From Actinomycetes bacterium (GTDB lineage Bacteria > Actinomycetota > UBA4738 > HRBIN12): a stretch of DNA of 36,109 nucleotides. Positions 16,039 through 23,914 of this stretch are shown here, piece after piece. The notes below the pieces were generated by a model. The model made no database searches. It was not told the origin of the DNA and saw nothing but the letters and a program-made list of their open reading frames with translations. Numbering within the stretch: the first letter of the stretch is position 1; each line of letters opens with the position of its first letter. A program made the translations under genes and the position numbers. The stretch covers positions 1 through 36,109 of the forward strand of contig JAJNBA010000013.1 in assembly GCA_021155985.1 (NCBI GenBank). The letters run 5' to 3'.

Positions 16039-17106
16039 GTGCGCGACCCGAGGGCTCCGATCGTCTCGAACGGCGTCCTTGCCGATCTCCTCTGGCGCGC
16101 GAGCGACGAGGAGACCGCGCATCGCCGGCGCGCGCTCCGGAAGGCCTCGGGTGCCGCGCGCTTCTGGAGCGAGGAGGCCGCCGATCTGGCCGAAGCGGGA
16201 CGACCGCTCACGGAGCTCCGAGCCGTCGGTCCCTGGGTGGCCGCGAGGATCCACGGGTGGCTCGACGCGCCACCCGAACTCCCGGAGCCGGACGCGACGA
16301 GGCTCGGCTTCCTGACGCTCGCGGAGGTCCGGGCCGTGCTCAACGAGGACCCGGCGTGGGAGGCAACGCCGCACGCCGACCTCCAGGTCCACACGACCGA
16401 CAGCGACGGCTCGCTCCCGCTCCGCGAGATGGCGGCGACCGCTCGCGCGCTCGGCCGCTCCTTCATCGCCATCACCGATCACTCGAAGAGCCTCACGGTC
16501 GCGAACGGGATGAGCGAGGAGCGGCTCGCCGACCAGATCGCCAGGATCGACGAGCTGAACCGGGAGCTCGCCACCAGCGGGGATACGTTCCGAGTGCTCC
16601 GCTCGATGGAGATGGATGTCTTCGTGGACGGGGTTGCCGACATGGAGCCGGAGTCGCTGGCGCCGTTGGATCTCGTCCTCGGCGCCTTCCATTCGAAGCT
16701 GCGGCTCCGGGAAGACCAGACCGATCGGTACCTGAAGACCCTGCAGAACCCGTCGGTCCACGTCCTCGCACACCCGAAGGCACGCATGTACGGGCGTCGG
16801 GTCGGTCTCGAAGCCGATTGGCCCCGTGTGTTCGCCGAGGCGGCGCGACAGGGCAAGGCCGTCGAGCTCGACGCCACACCCGCCCGCCAGGACCTCGGTG
16901 TCGAGCTCGCCCGGGTGGCGCAGGCCGAGGGCGTCGGATGGTTCTCGATCGGCAGCGACGCGCACGCCGCGCACGAGCTCGAGTTCCTGCCGTTCGGCAT
17001 GGCCACGGCGGTCCTGGCCGGGATCCCGCGTGGGCGGATCTTGAACTACCGGTCGGTGGAGGAGGTCATCAGCTGGGCAGCCGCCTTGCGGGCCCGCTCG
17101 ATTTGA
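16039..17106 (+). CDS. HhH-PHP phosphoesterase (PolX-like PHP protein lacking a polymerase domain)
   Basis: The protein has 355 residues from GTG 16039. The first 80 residues resemble the helix-hairpin-helix region of PolX/DNA polymerase beta (SNGVLADLLWRASDEE, then LRAVGPWVAARIHGWL). The PHP domain follows with metal motifs HADLQVHTTDSDG, ITDHSK, MEMDVF, GAFHSK, VLAHPKAR and SIGSDAHAAHE. In PolX this PHP part is a 3'-5' exonuclease or phosphodiesterase, but the polymerase palm is absent here. It might trim DNA ends or act on another phosphoester. The start is set by the -10 position. An intrinsic terminator follows. Confidence 0.82.
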   Translation: MRDPRAPIVSNGVLADLLWRASDEETAHRRRALRKASGAARFWSEEAADLAEAGRPLTELRAVGPWVAARIHGWLDAPPELPEPDATRLGFLTLAEVRAVLNEDPAWEATPHADLQVHTTDSDGSLPLREMAATARALGRSFIAITDHSKSLTVANGMSEERLADQIARIDELNRELATSGDTFRVLRSMEMDVFVDGVADMEPESLAPLDLVLGAFHSKLRLREDQTDRYLKTLQNPSVHVLAHPKARMYGRRVGLEADWPRVFAEAARQGKAVELDATPARQDLGVELARVAQAEGVGWFSIGSDAHAAHELEFLPFGMATAVLAGIPRGRILNYRSVEEVISWAAALRARSI

Positions 17107-17145
17107 CATGGATCCCGGAAGCGGCGTATGGTCCTCCTCGAGAGA

Positions 17146-17178
17146 CCGCTGGAGCCCTCGGGTTCCGGCGGTTTCTCA
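17146..17178 (+). terminator. Intrinsic terminator after the PHP gene
   Basis: An 11-bp stem (17146-17156 with 17161-17171, two G-U pairs) closes a CTCG tetraloop and is followed by TTTCTC. It sits 40 bases after the PHP stop. The remaining non-coding bases to 17383 hold a GCGGCC/GGCCGC hairpin and a promoter candidate. Confidence 0.6.
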
Positions 17179-17304
17179 CTTTCCGAGGCCTGTTCGTCCA
17201 CGCCCGCGCCTCGCCGTACCACCTCCCGGACGGCGATCCGCCCCCTCTAGCCCGCGAGGGAGCATGCGGCCTTCAAGGGCGGCCGCCATCCGGCCGAGGA
17301 TATC

Positions 17305-17333
17305 CCGACACGACGCCGAAGTGCAGGTATGGT
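17305..17333 (+). promoter_or_regulatory. Promoter candidate of the muramidase gene
   Basis: CCGACA (17305-17310) and TATGGT (17328-17333) are 17 bases apart, with start near 17340 and a leader of about 44 bases carrying GGGGGTGG before the GTG at 17384. Confidence 0.35.
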
Positions 17334-17383
17334 GCGGCGTCTCGTTAGAGGTCGGCGAAGCGTGATCCGGGGGTGGACGTTCC

Positions 17384-19351
17384 GTGGGGTGGGTCGAACG
17401 ACGCTGGAAACAGGTCGTGTTCGTCGGCGCGCTCTCGACCATCGTCGTGTCGACGATCGCGGTGGCAGCTCCGGCGGTCGCCGGCCCGAAGGTTCCGGGC
17501 ATCGACGTCTCCACGTATCAGGGGCGGATCGACTGGAGAGCGGTCGCCACGACCCCCGTGCGGTTCGCGGTCCTCAGGGCGACGCTCGGGAACCACTACC
17601 GCGACGGCCGGTACGCACGCAACGTCGCGGGTGCCCAACGGAACGGGCTCACCGTGGGCGCGTACCACTACGCGAAGCCGGGCCCCGCCCGCCGGGATCC
17701 ACGTGTCGAAGCCGACCACTTCCTCGACGTGATCGGCCTCCGAGCCGGCGACGTCATACCGGTGCTGGACATCGAGGAGACGGGGGGGCTGGACCCTCGA
17801 CAGCTCCGGACCTGGGCTTCGGCATGGCTCGAGCGCGTGCACGAGCGCACCGGGGTCCGCGCGATGATCTACTCGGGCAACTCCTTCTGGCACGGCTCCA
17901 TGCGGAACACCGCGTCGCTCGCGAAGCGCGACCATCCGCTGTGGGTGGCGCATTGGTACGTGGGCGCGCCCGACGTGCCCGGTCGCCGCTGGGGGGGACG
18001 GGGCTACACGATCTGGCAGTGGTCGGCGTCGGGGCGGATCGCCGGCATCGAGGGACCGGTCGATCGGGATTGGATGAAGGGGAATCTCTCCCGGGGGACG
18101 GTGGCGTCGATCGCGGTGCGGCCGGCGGAGAAGGGGGTGGTCACGGGGGATCGACTCGCCTGCGGAGGAGGGAAGACGTCGTGTGCACGCCTCGGCAATC
18201 CGGGCGATCCGATCGTGCTGCGCGCGGTCCCCGAAGGTGGCGCCCGCTTCATCCGATGGACCGGCGACTGTGAGCCGGCCGGCGAGGTCCCCACCTGCGT
18301 CGTGACGGCTCTCGGCGACACGGTCGTCTCGGCGGTGTTCGGACGTCCGAGCGAGGTCGCGGTCCCGGACGCGCGAACGATCCCCGAGGCGCCGGGGAGC
18401 TCGAACGCCACCTCCCGGTCCGGCTCCCCGTCGACGCCCACGCAGGAGCCCAGTCCGGCGCCGGCACCGGCACCGGCACCGGCCCCCGAGCTCACGACGG
18501 CGCCCGAGCCGACGTCTACGCCGGAGCCCACGCCGATCCCCGAGCTCATGTCGGTCCCCGAGACCGAGCCGCGGTCGCCGGAGGGGGACGGCGACGGTAC
18601 GCGGTTCACGTGGAGCCGTGAGCGAGTCAAGAGCTCGATCGGGGGGTCGTATCGGTGGGAACGCCGAGGCGCCGCCTCGATCTCGTTCAGCTTCCGCGGC
18701 GGGTCGGTGACGCTGTTCACCGTGGAGGGCCGACGGATGGGGAGGGCCCGCCTCTCCGTGGACGGGGAGCCCGTGAAGGTGATCGACGGGTACGCGCGCC
18801 GGTTCCGAGCCGGCGTTCGGCATCGATTCACGGGTCTGGGCGGTGGCCCCCATCGACTCACGATCACGCCGCTCGGCAGCAACCGGCGTGGGGCGACCGA
18901 TCGCCGGGTGACGGTCGACGCGCTCCGGTGGGGTGGCAGACTCCGCGCCGACCCCGAACCGGAATCCGTCTCATGGGCGCGGGTGCACGATCCCTCCGCC
19001 AGTGAGGGGGGATACGTTGTGAGTGACGCTCCCGGTGCGCAGGCGAGCCTGCGGTTCTCCGGGACGAGCTTGACCCTGCTGACGCTCCGCGGACCCGCGC
19101 GAGGGCAGGCGGAGATCGTGGTCGACGGCCGTTCCGTGCGCACGATCGATCTCTATGCGCCGGAGCACGGGTTCGCCTCGGTCCGGGTCGCGTCCGGCCT
19201 CGCCGAGGGTCCCCACACCGCGAAGGTCGTCGTCCTCGGGACGCGCCACCGCGCGAGCGAGGGGAGTGGCGTCGCGATCGACCGCTGGGTCGTCACGTAT
19301 CGGCCCGAACGCGGGCGAGGTGCGAACGCCGGCGCTCTTCTCCTCGGCTGA
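17384..19351 (+). CDS. Secreted GH25 muramidase with Pro/Ala linker and two C-terminal repeat domains
   Basis: This 655-residue protein has an N-terminal export signal ending near PAVAG. The GH25 lysozyme domain starts GIDVSTYQGRIDW (D41) and carries the catalytic DIE (D129, E131) and the strand YTIWQWS. It should cut the MurNAc-GlcNAc bond of peptidoglycan. A 'bacterial repeat' domain with three or four Cys follows (about 240-325), then a low-complexity AP/TPEP linker (about 350-400). Two similar beta-rich domains follow (about 405-520 and 525-645), each with the order SFRGxSVTLFT, ARLSVDG, VKVIDGY and GGPHRLTI. They may bind glycan or polymer. GTG start with GGGGGTGG. Confidence 0.88.
   Translation: MGWVERRWKQVVFVGALSTIVVSTIAVAAPAVAGPKVPGIDVSTYQGRIDWRAVATTPVRFAVLRATLGNHYRDGRYARNVAGAQRNGLTVGAYHYAKPGPARRDPRVEADHFLDVIGLRAGDVIPVLDIEETGGLDPRQLRTWASAWLERVHERTGVRAMIYSGNSFWHGSMRNTASLAKRDHPLWVAHWYVGAPDVPGRRWGGRGYTIWQWSASGRIAGIEGPVDRDWMKGNLSRGTVASIAVRPAEKGVVTGDRLACGGGKTSCARLGNPGDPIVLRAVPEGGARFIRWTGDCEPAGEVPTCVVTALGDTVVSAVFGRPSEVAVPDARTIPEAPGSSNATSRSGSPSTPTQEPSPAPAPAPAPAPELTTAPEPTSTPEPTPIPELMSVPETEPRSPEGDGDGTRFTWSRERVKSSIGGSYRWERRGAASISFSFRGGSVTLFTVEGRRMGRARLSVDGEPVKVIDGYARRFRAGVRHRFTGLGGGPHRLTITPLGSNRRGATDRRVTVDALRWGGRLRADPEPESVSWARVHDPSASEGGYVVSDAPGAQASLRFSGTSLTLLTLRGPARGQAEIVVDGRSVRTIDLYAPEHGFASVRVASGLAEGPHTAKVVVLGTRHRASEGSGVAIDRWVVTYRPERGRGANAGALLLG
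18455..18484 (+). repeat. Hexanucleotide tandem repeat in the linker
   Basis: Five consecutive copies of CCGGCN (CCGGCG, three of CCGGCA, CCGGCC) encode the Ala-Pro linker of the muramidase. Such in-frame hexamers can vary in number by slippage without breaking the frame. Confidence 0.8.
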
Positions 19352-19373
19352 CCGGGGGTCGGACCATCACGTA

Positions 19374-19389
19374 CCCCGCGTGGGCGGGG
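19374..19389 (+). terminator. Terminator-like hairpin after the muramidase gene
   Basis: CCCCGC-GTGG-GCGGGG forms a 6-bp stem with a tetraloop, 22 bases after the stop. No U-run follows, so termination may be weak. A TAGACT -10 candidate for the next gene follows at 19396-19401. Confidence 0.35.
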
Positions 19390-19431
19390 CGGCCCTAGAC
19401 TCGGCGGGTCCACGGAAAGGGGTTCGATCGC

Positions 19432-20433
19432 ATGCCGAGGGGGATCCTGGAGCGTCTCGCCGACGGCCCGGTGCTGGGTGACGGTGGATACCTGCTGGAG
19501 CTGGAGAAGCGCGGCTACGTCCAGGCCGGCCCGTTCACGCCCGAAGTGGTGGTCGAGCATCCGGATGCGCTCGCGCAACTCCACCGGGAGTTCCTGCGAG
19601 CCGGTGCGGAGGTGCTCCAGACGATGACCTTCTACGCGAGTGACGACAAGCTGGCGACGGTGGGGATGGAGGGCACGGTCGACGAGATCAACCGGAATGC
19701 GGTGCGGATCGCACGCGAGGTCGCGTCCGAGGGTGATGCGCTCGTGGCCGGCAACCTCTCGCTGACCTGGGCCTACGATCCCGGGGAGACCGGGAGTCCC
19801 GATCACGTCCGTGGCCTCTTCGATCGTCAGCTGCAGGACCAGCTCAGCGCAGGACCCCCGGACTTCTGGATCGGGGAGACGTTCTCGTTCCTCGGGGAGG
19901 CGCTGCTGTTCGTGGAGCGGGCCAAGGCGACGGGGCTCCCCGTGATGGTCACGATGTCGTTCGAGACGCTGCCCGCCAAGGCGTACGAAGGTGACTCGCC
20001 CGGCCAGGCCGCGAAGAAGCTGGCCGACGCCGGTGCCGACATCGTGGGCGTGAACTGTCTCAACGGACCGGCGCAGCAGCTGCCGATCGCGCGGGAGATG
20101 GTCGGCGCCGTGCGAGGCTCAGTGCCGATCGCGGCGCAGCCCGTCGCCTATGCAACCTCGAACGAGGAGCCGGACTTCACCGCGGGCGATGCGTTCCCGT
20201 TCGCGCTGACGCCGATGACCCTCGCGCGCGGAGAGCTGGCGAGGTTCGCCGCCGACGCGAGGGAGGGTGGGATCGGCTACATCGGCTCGTGCTGCGGCGC
20301 CGTCGCAGAACACGTCCGGGCGATGGCCAAGGTGCTCGGGAAGTTGCCCGAGCAGGAGCGTGAATGGCGATCGTCATCCGGCAAGGCGATGTCGGCCTAC
20401 GAGTACCACGAGCACACCGAAACCGAGGTCTGA
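19432..20433 (+). CDS. bhmt: Betaine-homocysteine S-methyltransferase
   Basis: This 333-residue protein moves a methyl group from a donor (betaine in animals) to homocysteine, giving methionine. The zinc-binding Cys triad is complete: C209 in GVNC, and C287 and C288 in GSCCG. The N-terminal part (GDGG, LEKRGYVQAGPFTPE, VEHPDALAQLHREFLRAG, TFYASDDKL) follows human BHMT closely, as I remember it, far more than the MetH or MmuM types. The C-terminal oligomerisation tail of the animal enzyme is missing. AAAGGGG lies upstream of the ATG. No dimethylglycine-oxidising gene is adjacent, so the betaine link is an inference. Confidence 0.87.
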   Translation: MPRGILERLADGPVLGDGGYLLELEKRGYVQAGPFTPEVVVEHPDALAQLHREFLRAGAEVLQTMTFYASDDKLATVGMEGTVDEINRNAVRIAREVASEGDALVAGNLSLTWAYDPGETGSPDHVRGLFDRQLQDQLSAGPPDFWIGETFSFLGEALLFVERAKATGLPVMVTMSFETLPAKAYEGDSPGQAAKKLADAGADIVGVNCLNGPAQQLPIAREMVGAVRGSVPIAAQPVAYATSNEEPDFTAGDAFPFALTPMTLARGELARFAADAREGGIGYIGSCCGAVAEHVRAMAKVLGKLPEQEREWRSSSGKAMSAYEYHEHTETEV

Positions 20434-20435
20434 TC

Positions 20436-20726
20436 CTAGGCGGATCCGCCCGGCACGTCGATCACGATCGCGCGCCGGGCCGTGGGCTCCCAATCCCGCA
20501 GCGCCTCCGCGAACTTCACGAGGAGCGCAGCACCTCCTGCGAGCTCGAGGGCTCGCAGGAGAGGGGAGCGTTTGAGCAACGGGAGCCGGAACAGCAACGG
20601 CGCCCCGACGATCGCGGCGCCGGCGAGGAGCCGGCGGAGCCGGCGCCCGCCGGGTGAGTCCAGGAAGTCTTCGACTTCCTGGACCGCCACCTCGAGGCGG
20701 TCGCCGACCCGCCGGAGCCCCTCCAT
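20436..20726 (-). CDS. Small membrane-associated protein of unknown function
   Basis: This 96-residue protein has a charged N-terminus (MEGLRRVGDRLEVAVQEVEDFLD) and two hydrophobic stretches (LLAGAAIVGAPLLFRLPLL and LELAGGAALLVKFAEAL). I do not recognise the family. It follows the GlsB-like gene by 2 bases, so the two are probably co-translated and may act together in the membrane. The start at 20726 is chosen for that tight coupling; upstream in-frame starts would overlap the neighbour. Confidence 0.6.
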   Translation of the reverse strand: MEGLRRVGDRLEVAVQEVEDFLDSPGGRRLRRLLAGAAIVGAPLLFRLPLLKRSPLLRALELAGGAALLVKFAEALRDWEPTARRAIVIDVPGGSA

Positions 20727-20728
20727 CG

Positions 20729-21010
20729 CTACGAGAGCTGCCGGTGCGTCGAGCCCGTGGAGCCCCGCCGCACGAGTCGGGCGAGCACCACGAGCGCCGC
20801 GGCGGCGAGGATCGCGGCGATCCAAGGGACACCCTTGTTGTCAGGGGTGATCACCTCGGCCAGGAGCCAGCCGCCGAGGAACGCGCCGACCGCGCCGAGC
20901 ACGATCGTCATCCAGATCGGCATCGGGTCGTCGCCCGGCACGATGAAGCGCGCGAGCGGTCCCACGATGCATCCGATCAAGAGGAAGCCGAAGATCTCTC
21001 CGATCGACAT
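20729..21010 (-). CDS. GlsB/YeaQ/YmgE family stress-response membrane protein
   Basis: This 93-residue integral membrane protein has the Transgly_assoc pattern: IFGFLLIGCIVGPLARFIVPG, then WMTIVLGAVGAFLGGWLLAE, then a third hydrophobic segment IAAILAAAALVVLARLV and a basic tail. Family members are small inner-membrane proteins induced by stress; their action is not understood. AAGGAG precedes the ATG. It leads a two-gene minus-strand unit and is divergent from the MEDS/HATPase regulator. Confidence 0.85.
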   Translation of the reverse strand: MSIGEIFGFLLIGCIVGPLARFIVPGDDPMPIWMTIVLGAVGAFLGGWLLAEVITPDNKGVPWIAAILAAAALVVLARLVRRGSTGSTHRQLS

Positions 21011-21208
21011 GTCCGATCTCCTTCCGGGCGCCCGTCGGGCGTCCCAGGGCCTCATACCCGGAAGAGATCCACTCCATTCCGACGGGATGCCGCTCGGGAC
21101 CCTGAGCCGCATCGTGCTCACCGAGGGCTGCGACGCCGACGGGTGCGTGAGCTCGGCCTCCGCTGGGTAGTCTTCCCTCGTACGTCCCACACGACGAGAC
21201 GAGACTTC

Positions 21209-22162
21209 ATGCGATCGGACATCCGGCGACCCTCACGTGATGCGGGCTTCCGGCACGATGCCCTGTTCTACTCCGGCGCCGAGGCGTTCGTGACGCGAAC
21301 CTCCGCCTTCATCCGAGATTCCGTCGCCGAGAGTGAACCGATCCTCGTGGTCGTGAGCGAGGAGAAGATCGAGCTCCTCCGTCGCGAGCTCGGGGGTGAT
21401 CCGGATGGTGTGCGGTTCGCCGACATGCAGCAGATCGGTCGCAACCCGGCGCGGATCATCCCGGCGTGGCGTGATTTCGCGTCGGAGCACGCGACGTCGG
21501 GGCGTCGGTTCCGAGGGATCGGTGAGCCGATCTGGGCAACACGGAGCGCGAGTGAGCTCGTGGAGTGCGCACGCCACGAGGCGCTCCTGAACCTCGCGTT
21601 CGCCGGTGGCCAGGCATGGTGGCTCGCATGTCCGTACGACACCGGATCGCTCTCCGAGGCCGTGCTCGCGGAGGCGGAACGCAGCCACCCCTGGGTGATG
21701 CACGACGGCGAGCGGTCCAGGAGCCCCACGTATCGGGGCCTCGATGACGTGGCGAGTCCCTTCGACGAGCCTCTCCCGGAGCCGGACGGCAGCGTCCGAG
21801 AGCATCGGTTCGCCGGAGAGAGTCTCGTGAGGCTTCGCCAGCACGTCACCGAGGCAGTGGCGGCGTACGGCCTCGACCCGGCCCGCACCGGGGATGTGGT
21901 GTTGACCGTGAACGAGATCGCGACGAACAGCGTGCGACACGGAGGCGGGAGCGGCACCCTCCGGATGTGGGAGGACACCGCATCCGTGATCTGCGAGGTG
22001 CGGGACCGAGGACGGATCGTCGACCCGCTGATCGGCCGGACGAGGCCGCCCGCTGATCGGGGATCGGGGTTCGGACTGTGGCTCGCGAACGAGCTCTGCG
22101 ATCTCGTCCAGATCCGATCCTTCCCGACGGGATCGGTGATCCGCTTGCATTTCGGCCGCTGA
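21209..22162 (+). CDS. MEDS-domain anti-sigma-type histidine kinase-like ATPase
   Basis: This 317-residue protein has an N-terminal MEDS sensory domain (FRHDALFYSGAEAFVTRTSAFI; EPILVVVSEEKIELL; ATRSASELVECARHEALLN). The C-terminal HATPase_c domain has an N-box VVLTVNEIATNSVRHGGG, a G1-like motif RDRG and a G2-like GSGFGLWLANELCD. It has no His phosphoacceptor helix. This order is known in RsbW-like anti-sigma factors of Actinomycetota, which bind a sigma factor or phosphorylate an anti-anti-sigma partner. No sigma factor or STAS gene lies in the window. A TAGTCT -10 candidate lies near 21168. Confidence 0.85.
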   Translation: MRSDIRRPSRDAGFRHDALFYSGAEAFVTRTSAFIRDSVAESEPILVVVSEEKIELLRRELGGDPDGVRFADMQQIGRNPARIIPAWRDFASEHATSGRRFRGIGEPIWATRSASELVECARHEALLNLAFAGGQAWWLACPYDTGSLSEAVLAEAERSHPWVMHDGERSRSPTYRGLDDVASPFDEPLPEPDGSVREHRFAGESLVRLRQHVTEAVAAYGLDPARTGDVVLTVNEIATNSVRHGGGSGTLRMWEDTASVICEVRDRGRIVDPLIGRTRPPADRGSGFGLWLANELCDLVQIRSFPTGSVIRLHFGR

Positions 22163-22172
22163 GCTCCATCGA

Positions 22173-23486
22173 TCACCCCTGCACGAGCAGGCGGTCGCCT
22201 CCCGTGATCGTGACGAGGCCGGGCTCGATCGGCTCGCCGTCCATGCTCGCGCCGGTGTGGGACCGGATCCGGAGCCCGGTGAGACCGCTCGCGATCAGGA
22301 CGTGGATCAGACCCGGTTCGGGGTGGCGCTCCGGGCGGAGGCCTCCGTAGTAGAACGAGAGGATCTCGGCTGCGGACCATCCCCGCCGGGCTTTGCCGTA
22401 GGCCCCCCACTGGACCATGCCGGCGCCGTGTCCCCATCCCCGCCCGGTGACGACGACGGCGCGGTCGGTCGCCGACACGTGCAGCCAACGGGACGGGATC
22501 GTGAGCGGGAGTTGCGATCCCCGTTCCTCGGTGGGGTAGTGCCGAGGACGGAGGCAAGGTGCCCAGACGTTCACGACATCGCGGAGGTCCTCGGCGTCGA
22601 AGGAGCGGGTCGTGCCCCCCCGGTGGAGCGTGAGTGTGCCATCGCTGGTGGTGGCGGCCGCGATCGACCGTCCGGACCATCGCCCGGCGGCGCGCAGGAA
22701 CGCGGTGAGGTCGCCGAAGGGGAGCCGGACCCGCCAGCGCGACGTGGGCGAGGCGCCGTCATCGCGCTCGGTGACGGGTCGGAGGTAGGAGAGCGGTGCA
22801 CTGCCGAAGACGTCCTCGTTCCCGTACGTCCGCCCGTTGGACGTGGAGAAGTACACGGTCGTCGCCGGAGCGTCCCCATCCAACAGGACCTCTCCATCGG
22901 TCCGGCGGACGGCGCGGATCCATCGCCGGTGCGTGGGGTCCGGCGGTACGGGGATGCCTCGGTAGACCTGGCAGGAGGTCGTCGCACAGATCGGCTGGTC
23001 CAGCGTGTCGCCCTCGTCTCCCGCCCAGCCGGTGGTCGCGAGCGCGTAGCTCCGAGCCGCGATCGCCTGAGCGTCCAACGCCGCGGCGGGCCAGGAGGCA
23101 GGAACCTCCGCGATGCCCTCCAGGTAGCGATCGAACGACAGTGTGACGGTGAGCGAGATCGTCCCGTCGTCGGCCAGGCGCGCGCGGAGCGTCCCCGGAA
23201 AGCGTCCGGTGAGGGTCGGCTGCTCGGGATCGCGGCACGAGGAGGGAGCGAAGGGGTACCGGCCCCGGACGAGGAAGGAGCCACCCGGGGCCGACGTGAG
23301 CTTGATCGACGACGCGGCGGGATCGGCGAGCTCCCCCGGAGGCGACGGGGAGGCGGCGGTCGGGCTTCGGGTCGGGGTCGGATCTGAGGCGGAGGGAACG
23401 CCGCGGGATGGCTCCGTGCACGCGAGGGCGACGAGGAGCGCGGCGGCGATCCACCGCCCCGAAGCGGGGCGTCGTCTCGGAAGCAT
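22173..23486 (-). CDS. SpoIID/LytB-domain lipoprotein
   Basis: This 437-residue protein has an N-terminal export signal with a possible lipobox (VALAC, C23) and a Ser/Thr/Pro-rich spacer. The SpoIID core comprises FDRYLEGIAEVPASWP with AQAIAARSYA, and later GRGWGHGAGMVQWGAYGKA followed by AAEILSFYYGG. SpoIID of Bacillus is a lytic transglycosylase that cuts denuded glycan strands; LytB homologues modify amidases. Outside spore formers these proteins are taken to act on peptidoglycan. A TAGCGT box ends 6 bases before the ATG, so the transcript is probably leaderless. It converges with the MEDS gene 10 bases away. Confidence 0.87.
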   Translation of the reverse strand: MLPRRRPASGRWIAAALLVALACTEPSRGVPSASDPTPTRSPTAASPSPPGELADPAASSIKLTSAPGGSFLVRGRYPFAPSSCRDPEQPTLTGRFPGTLRARLADDGTISLTVTLSFDRYLEGIAEVPASWPAAALDAQAIAARSYALATTGWAGDEGDTLDQPICATTSCQVYRGIPVPPDPTHRRWIRAVRRTDGEVLLDGDAPATTVYFSTSNGRTYGNEDVFGSAPLSYLRPVTERDDGASPTSRWRVRLPFGDLTAFLRAAGRWSGRSIAAATTSDGTLTLHRGGTTRSFDAEDLRDVVNVWAPCLRPRHYPTEERGSQLPLTIPSRWLHVSATDRAVVVTGRGWGHGAGMVQWGAYGKARRGWSAAEILSFYYGGLRPERHPEPGLIHVLIASGLTGLRIRSHTGASMDGEPIEPGLVTITGGDRLLVQG

Positions 23487-23492
23487 CCTGCG

Positions 23493-23498
23493 ACGCTA
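23493..23498 (-). promoter_or_regulatory. -10 box (leaderless) of the SpoIID gene
   Basis: TAGCGT on the minus strand, separated by CGCAGG from the ATG at 23486. Confidence 0.45.
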
Positions 23499-23571
23499 GC
23501 GTGCCGGTCGGGTGGATGGCCTGCCCGGACTTGGGTTCCTTCGAAAGTGTGACAAGACCCTGCGTTCCGGG

Positions 23572-23601
23572 TTGACCGCTGTACCCGTCGCGTCATACCG
23601 T
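23572..23601 (+). promoter_or_regulatory. Promoter of the structured RNA candidate
   Basis: TTGACC (23572-23577) and TACCGT (23596-23601) are separated by 18 bases. The predicted start, about 23607-23609, coincides with the first base of the long stem of the RNA candidate. Confidence 0.5.
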
Positions 23602-23606
23602 GCGCG

Positions 23607-23730
23607 TGCCCTGATCGGAGAGAAACCGGGGGCGGGGAGCAGGCAAGGGACGCTAGCCGAGCCCCCGAGGTCCCGGACCAGCCGCAAGGTTGGTTCGTCC
23701 GGAACTCTCCGAGCAGGGCACTTTCTTTTT
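23607..23730 (+). ncRNA. Candidate structured non-coding RNA (three-way junction) with U-rich 3' end
   Basis: Bases 23607-23622 pair with 23705-23720 over 16 positions with one mismatch (TGCCCTGATCGGAGAG against CTCTCCGAGCAGGGCA). The stem encloses two hairpins: GGGGGC (23628-23633) with GCCCCC (23661-23666), and CCGGA (23673-23677) with TCCGG (23698-23702), the latter capped by CCAGCC-GCAA-GGTTGG with a GNRA loop. CTTTCTTTTT (23721-23730) follows directly, as in an intrinsic terminator. A promoter fits just upstream. I compared it by eye with SRP RNA, RNase P, tmRNA, c-di-GMP, c-di-AMP, cobalamin, glycine, Mn and ZTP elements and found no match. It could be a free sRNA or a leader element of the gene at 23915. 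Confidence 0.45.
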
Positions 23731-23914
23731 GGGCCTCCGGCGCTCGGCCCCGGCGATCCACCGGCCGCAGGCCGACGACCCCTCATGAACCCCTCGGAAG
23801 TCTCGACTTATCCCAACCTTGACCGCTCCTTTCGGCCCGCTTCATCGGCGCCGTCGCATCGTTGAGGGAGTCGCCGCGCCACCCCCTGACGCGGCCCTGG
23901 AAGAGGAGGGAACG

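Noticed and set aside
19418-19431. A T-loop-like GGTTCGATC before the methyltransferase gene, possible tRNA
   Set aside because: No acceptor stem or anticodon arm can be drawn around it; it is part of the leader.
23607-23720. SRP RNA, glycine, c-di-GMP or c-di-AMP riboswitch at the structured RNA
   Set aside because: Isolated matches (CGGAGAG with CTCTCCG as in glycine, GGGACGC as in c-di-GMP-I) are not joined by the other conserved blocks, and the SRP tetraloop motif is missing.
23512-23865. A possible 117-residue protein on the plus strand in the gap before the secreted-protein gene
   Set aside because: There is no ribosome-binding site or recognisable fold, and it spans the promoter and stem of the RNA candidate.
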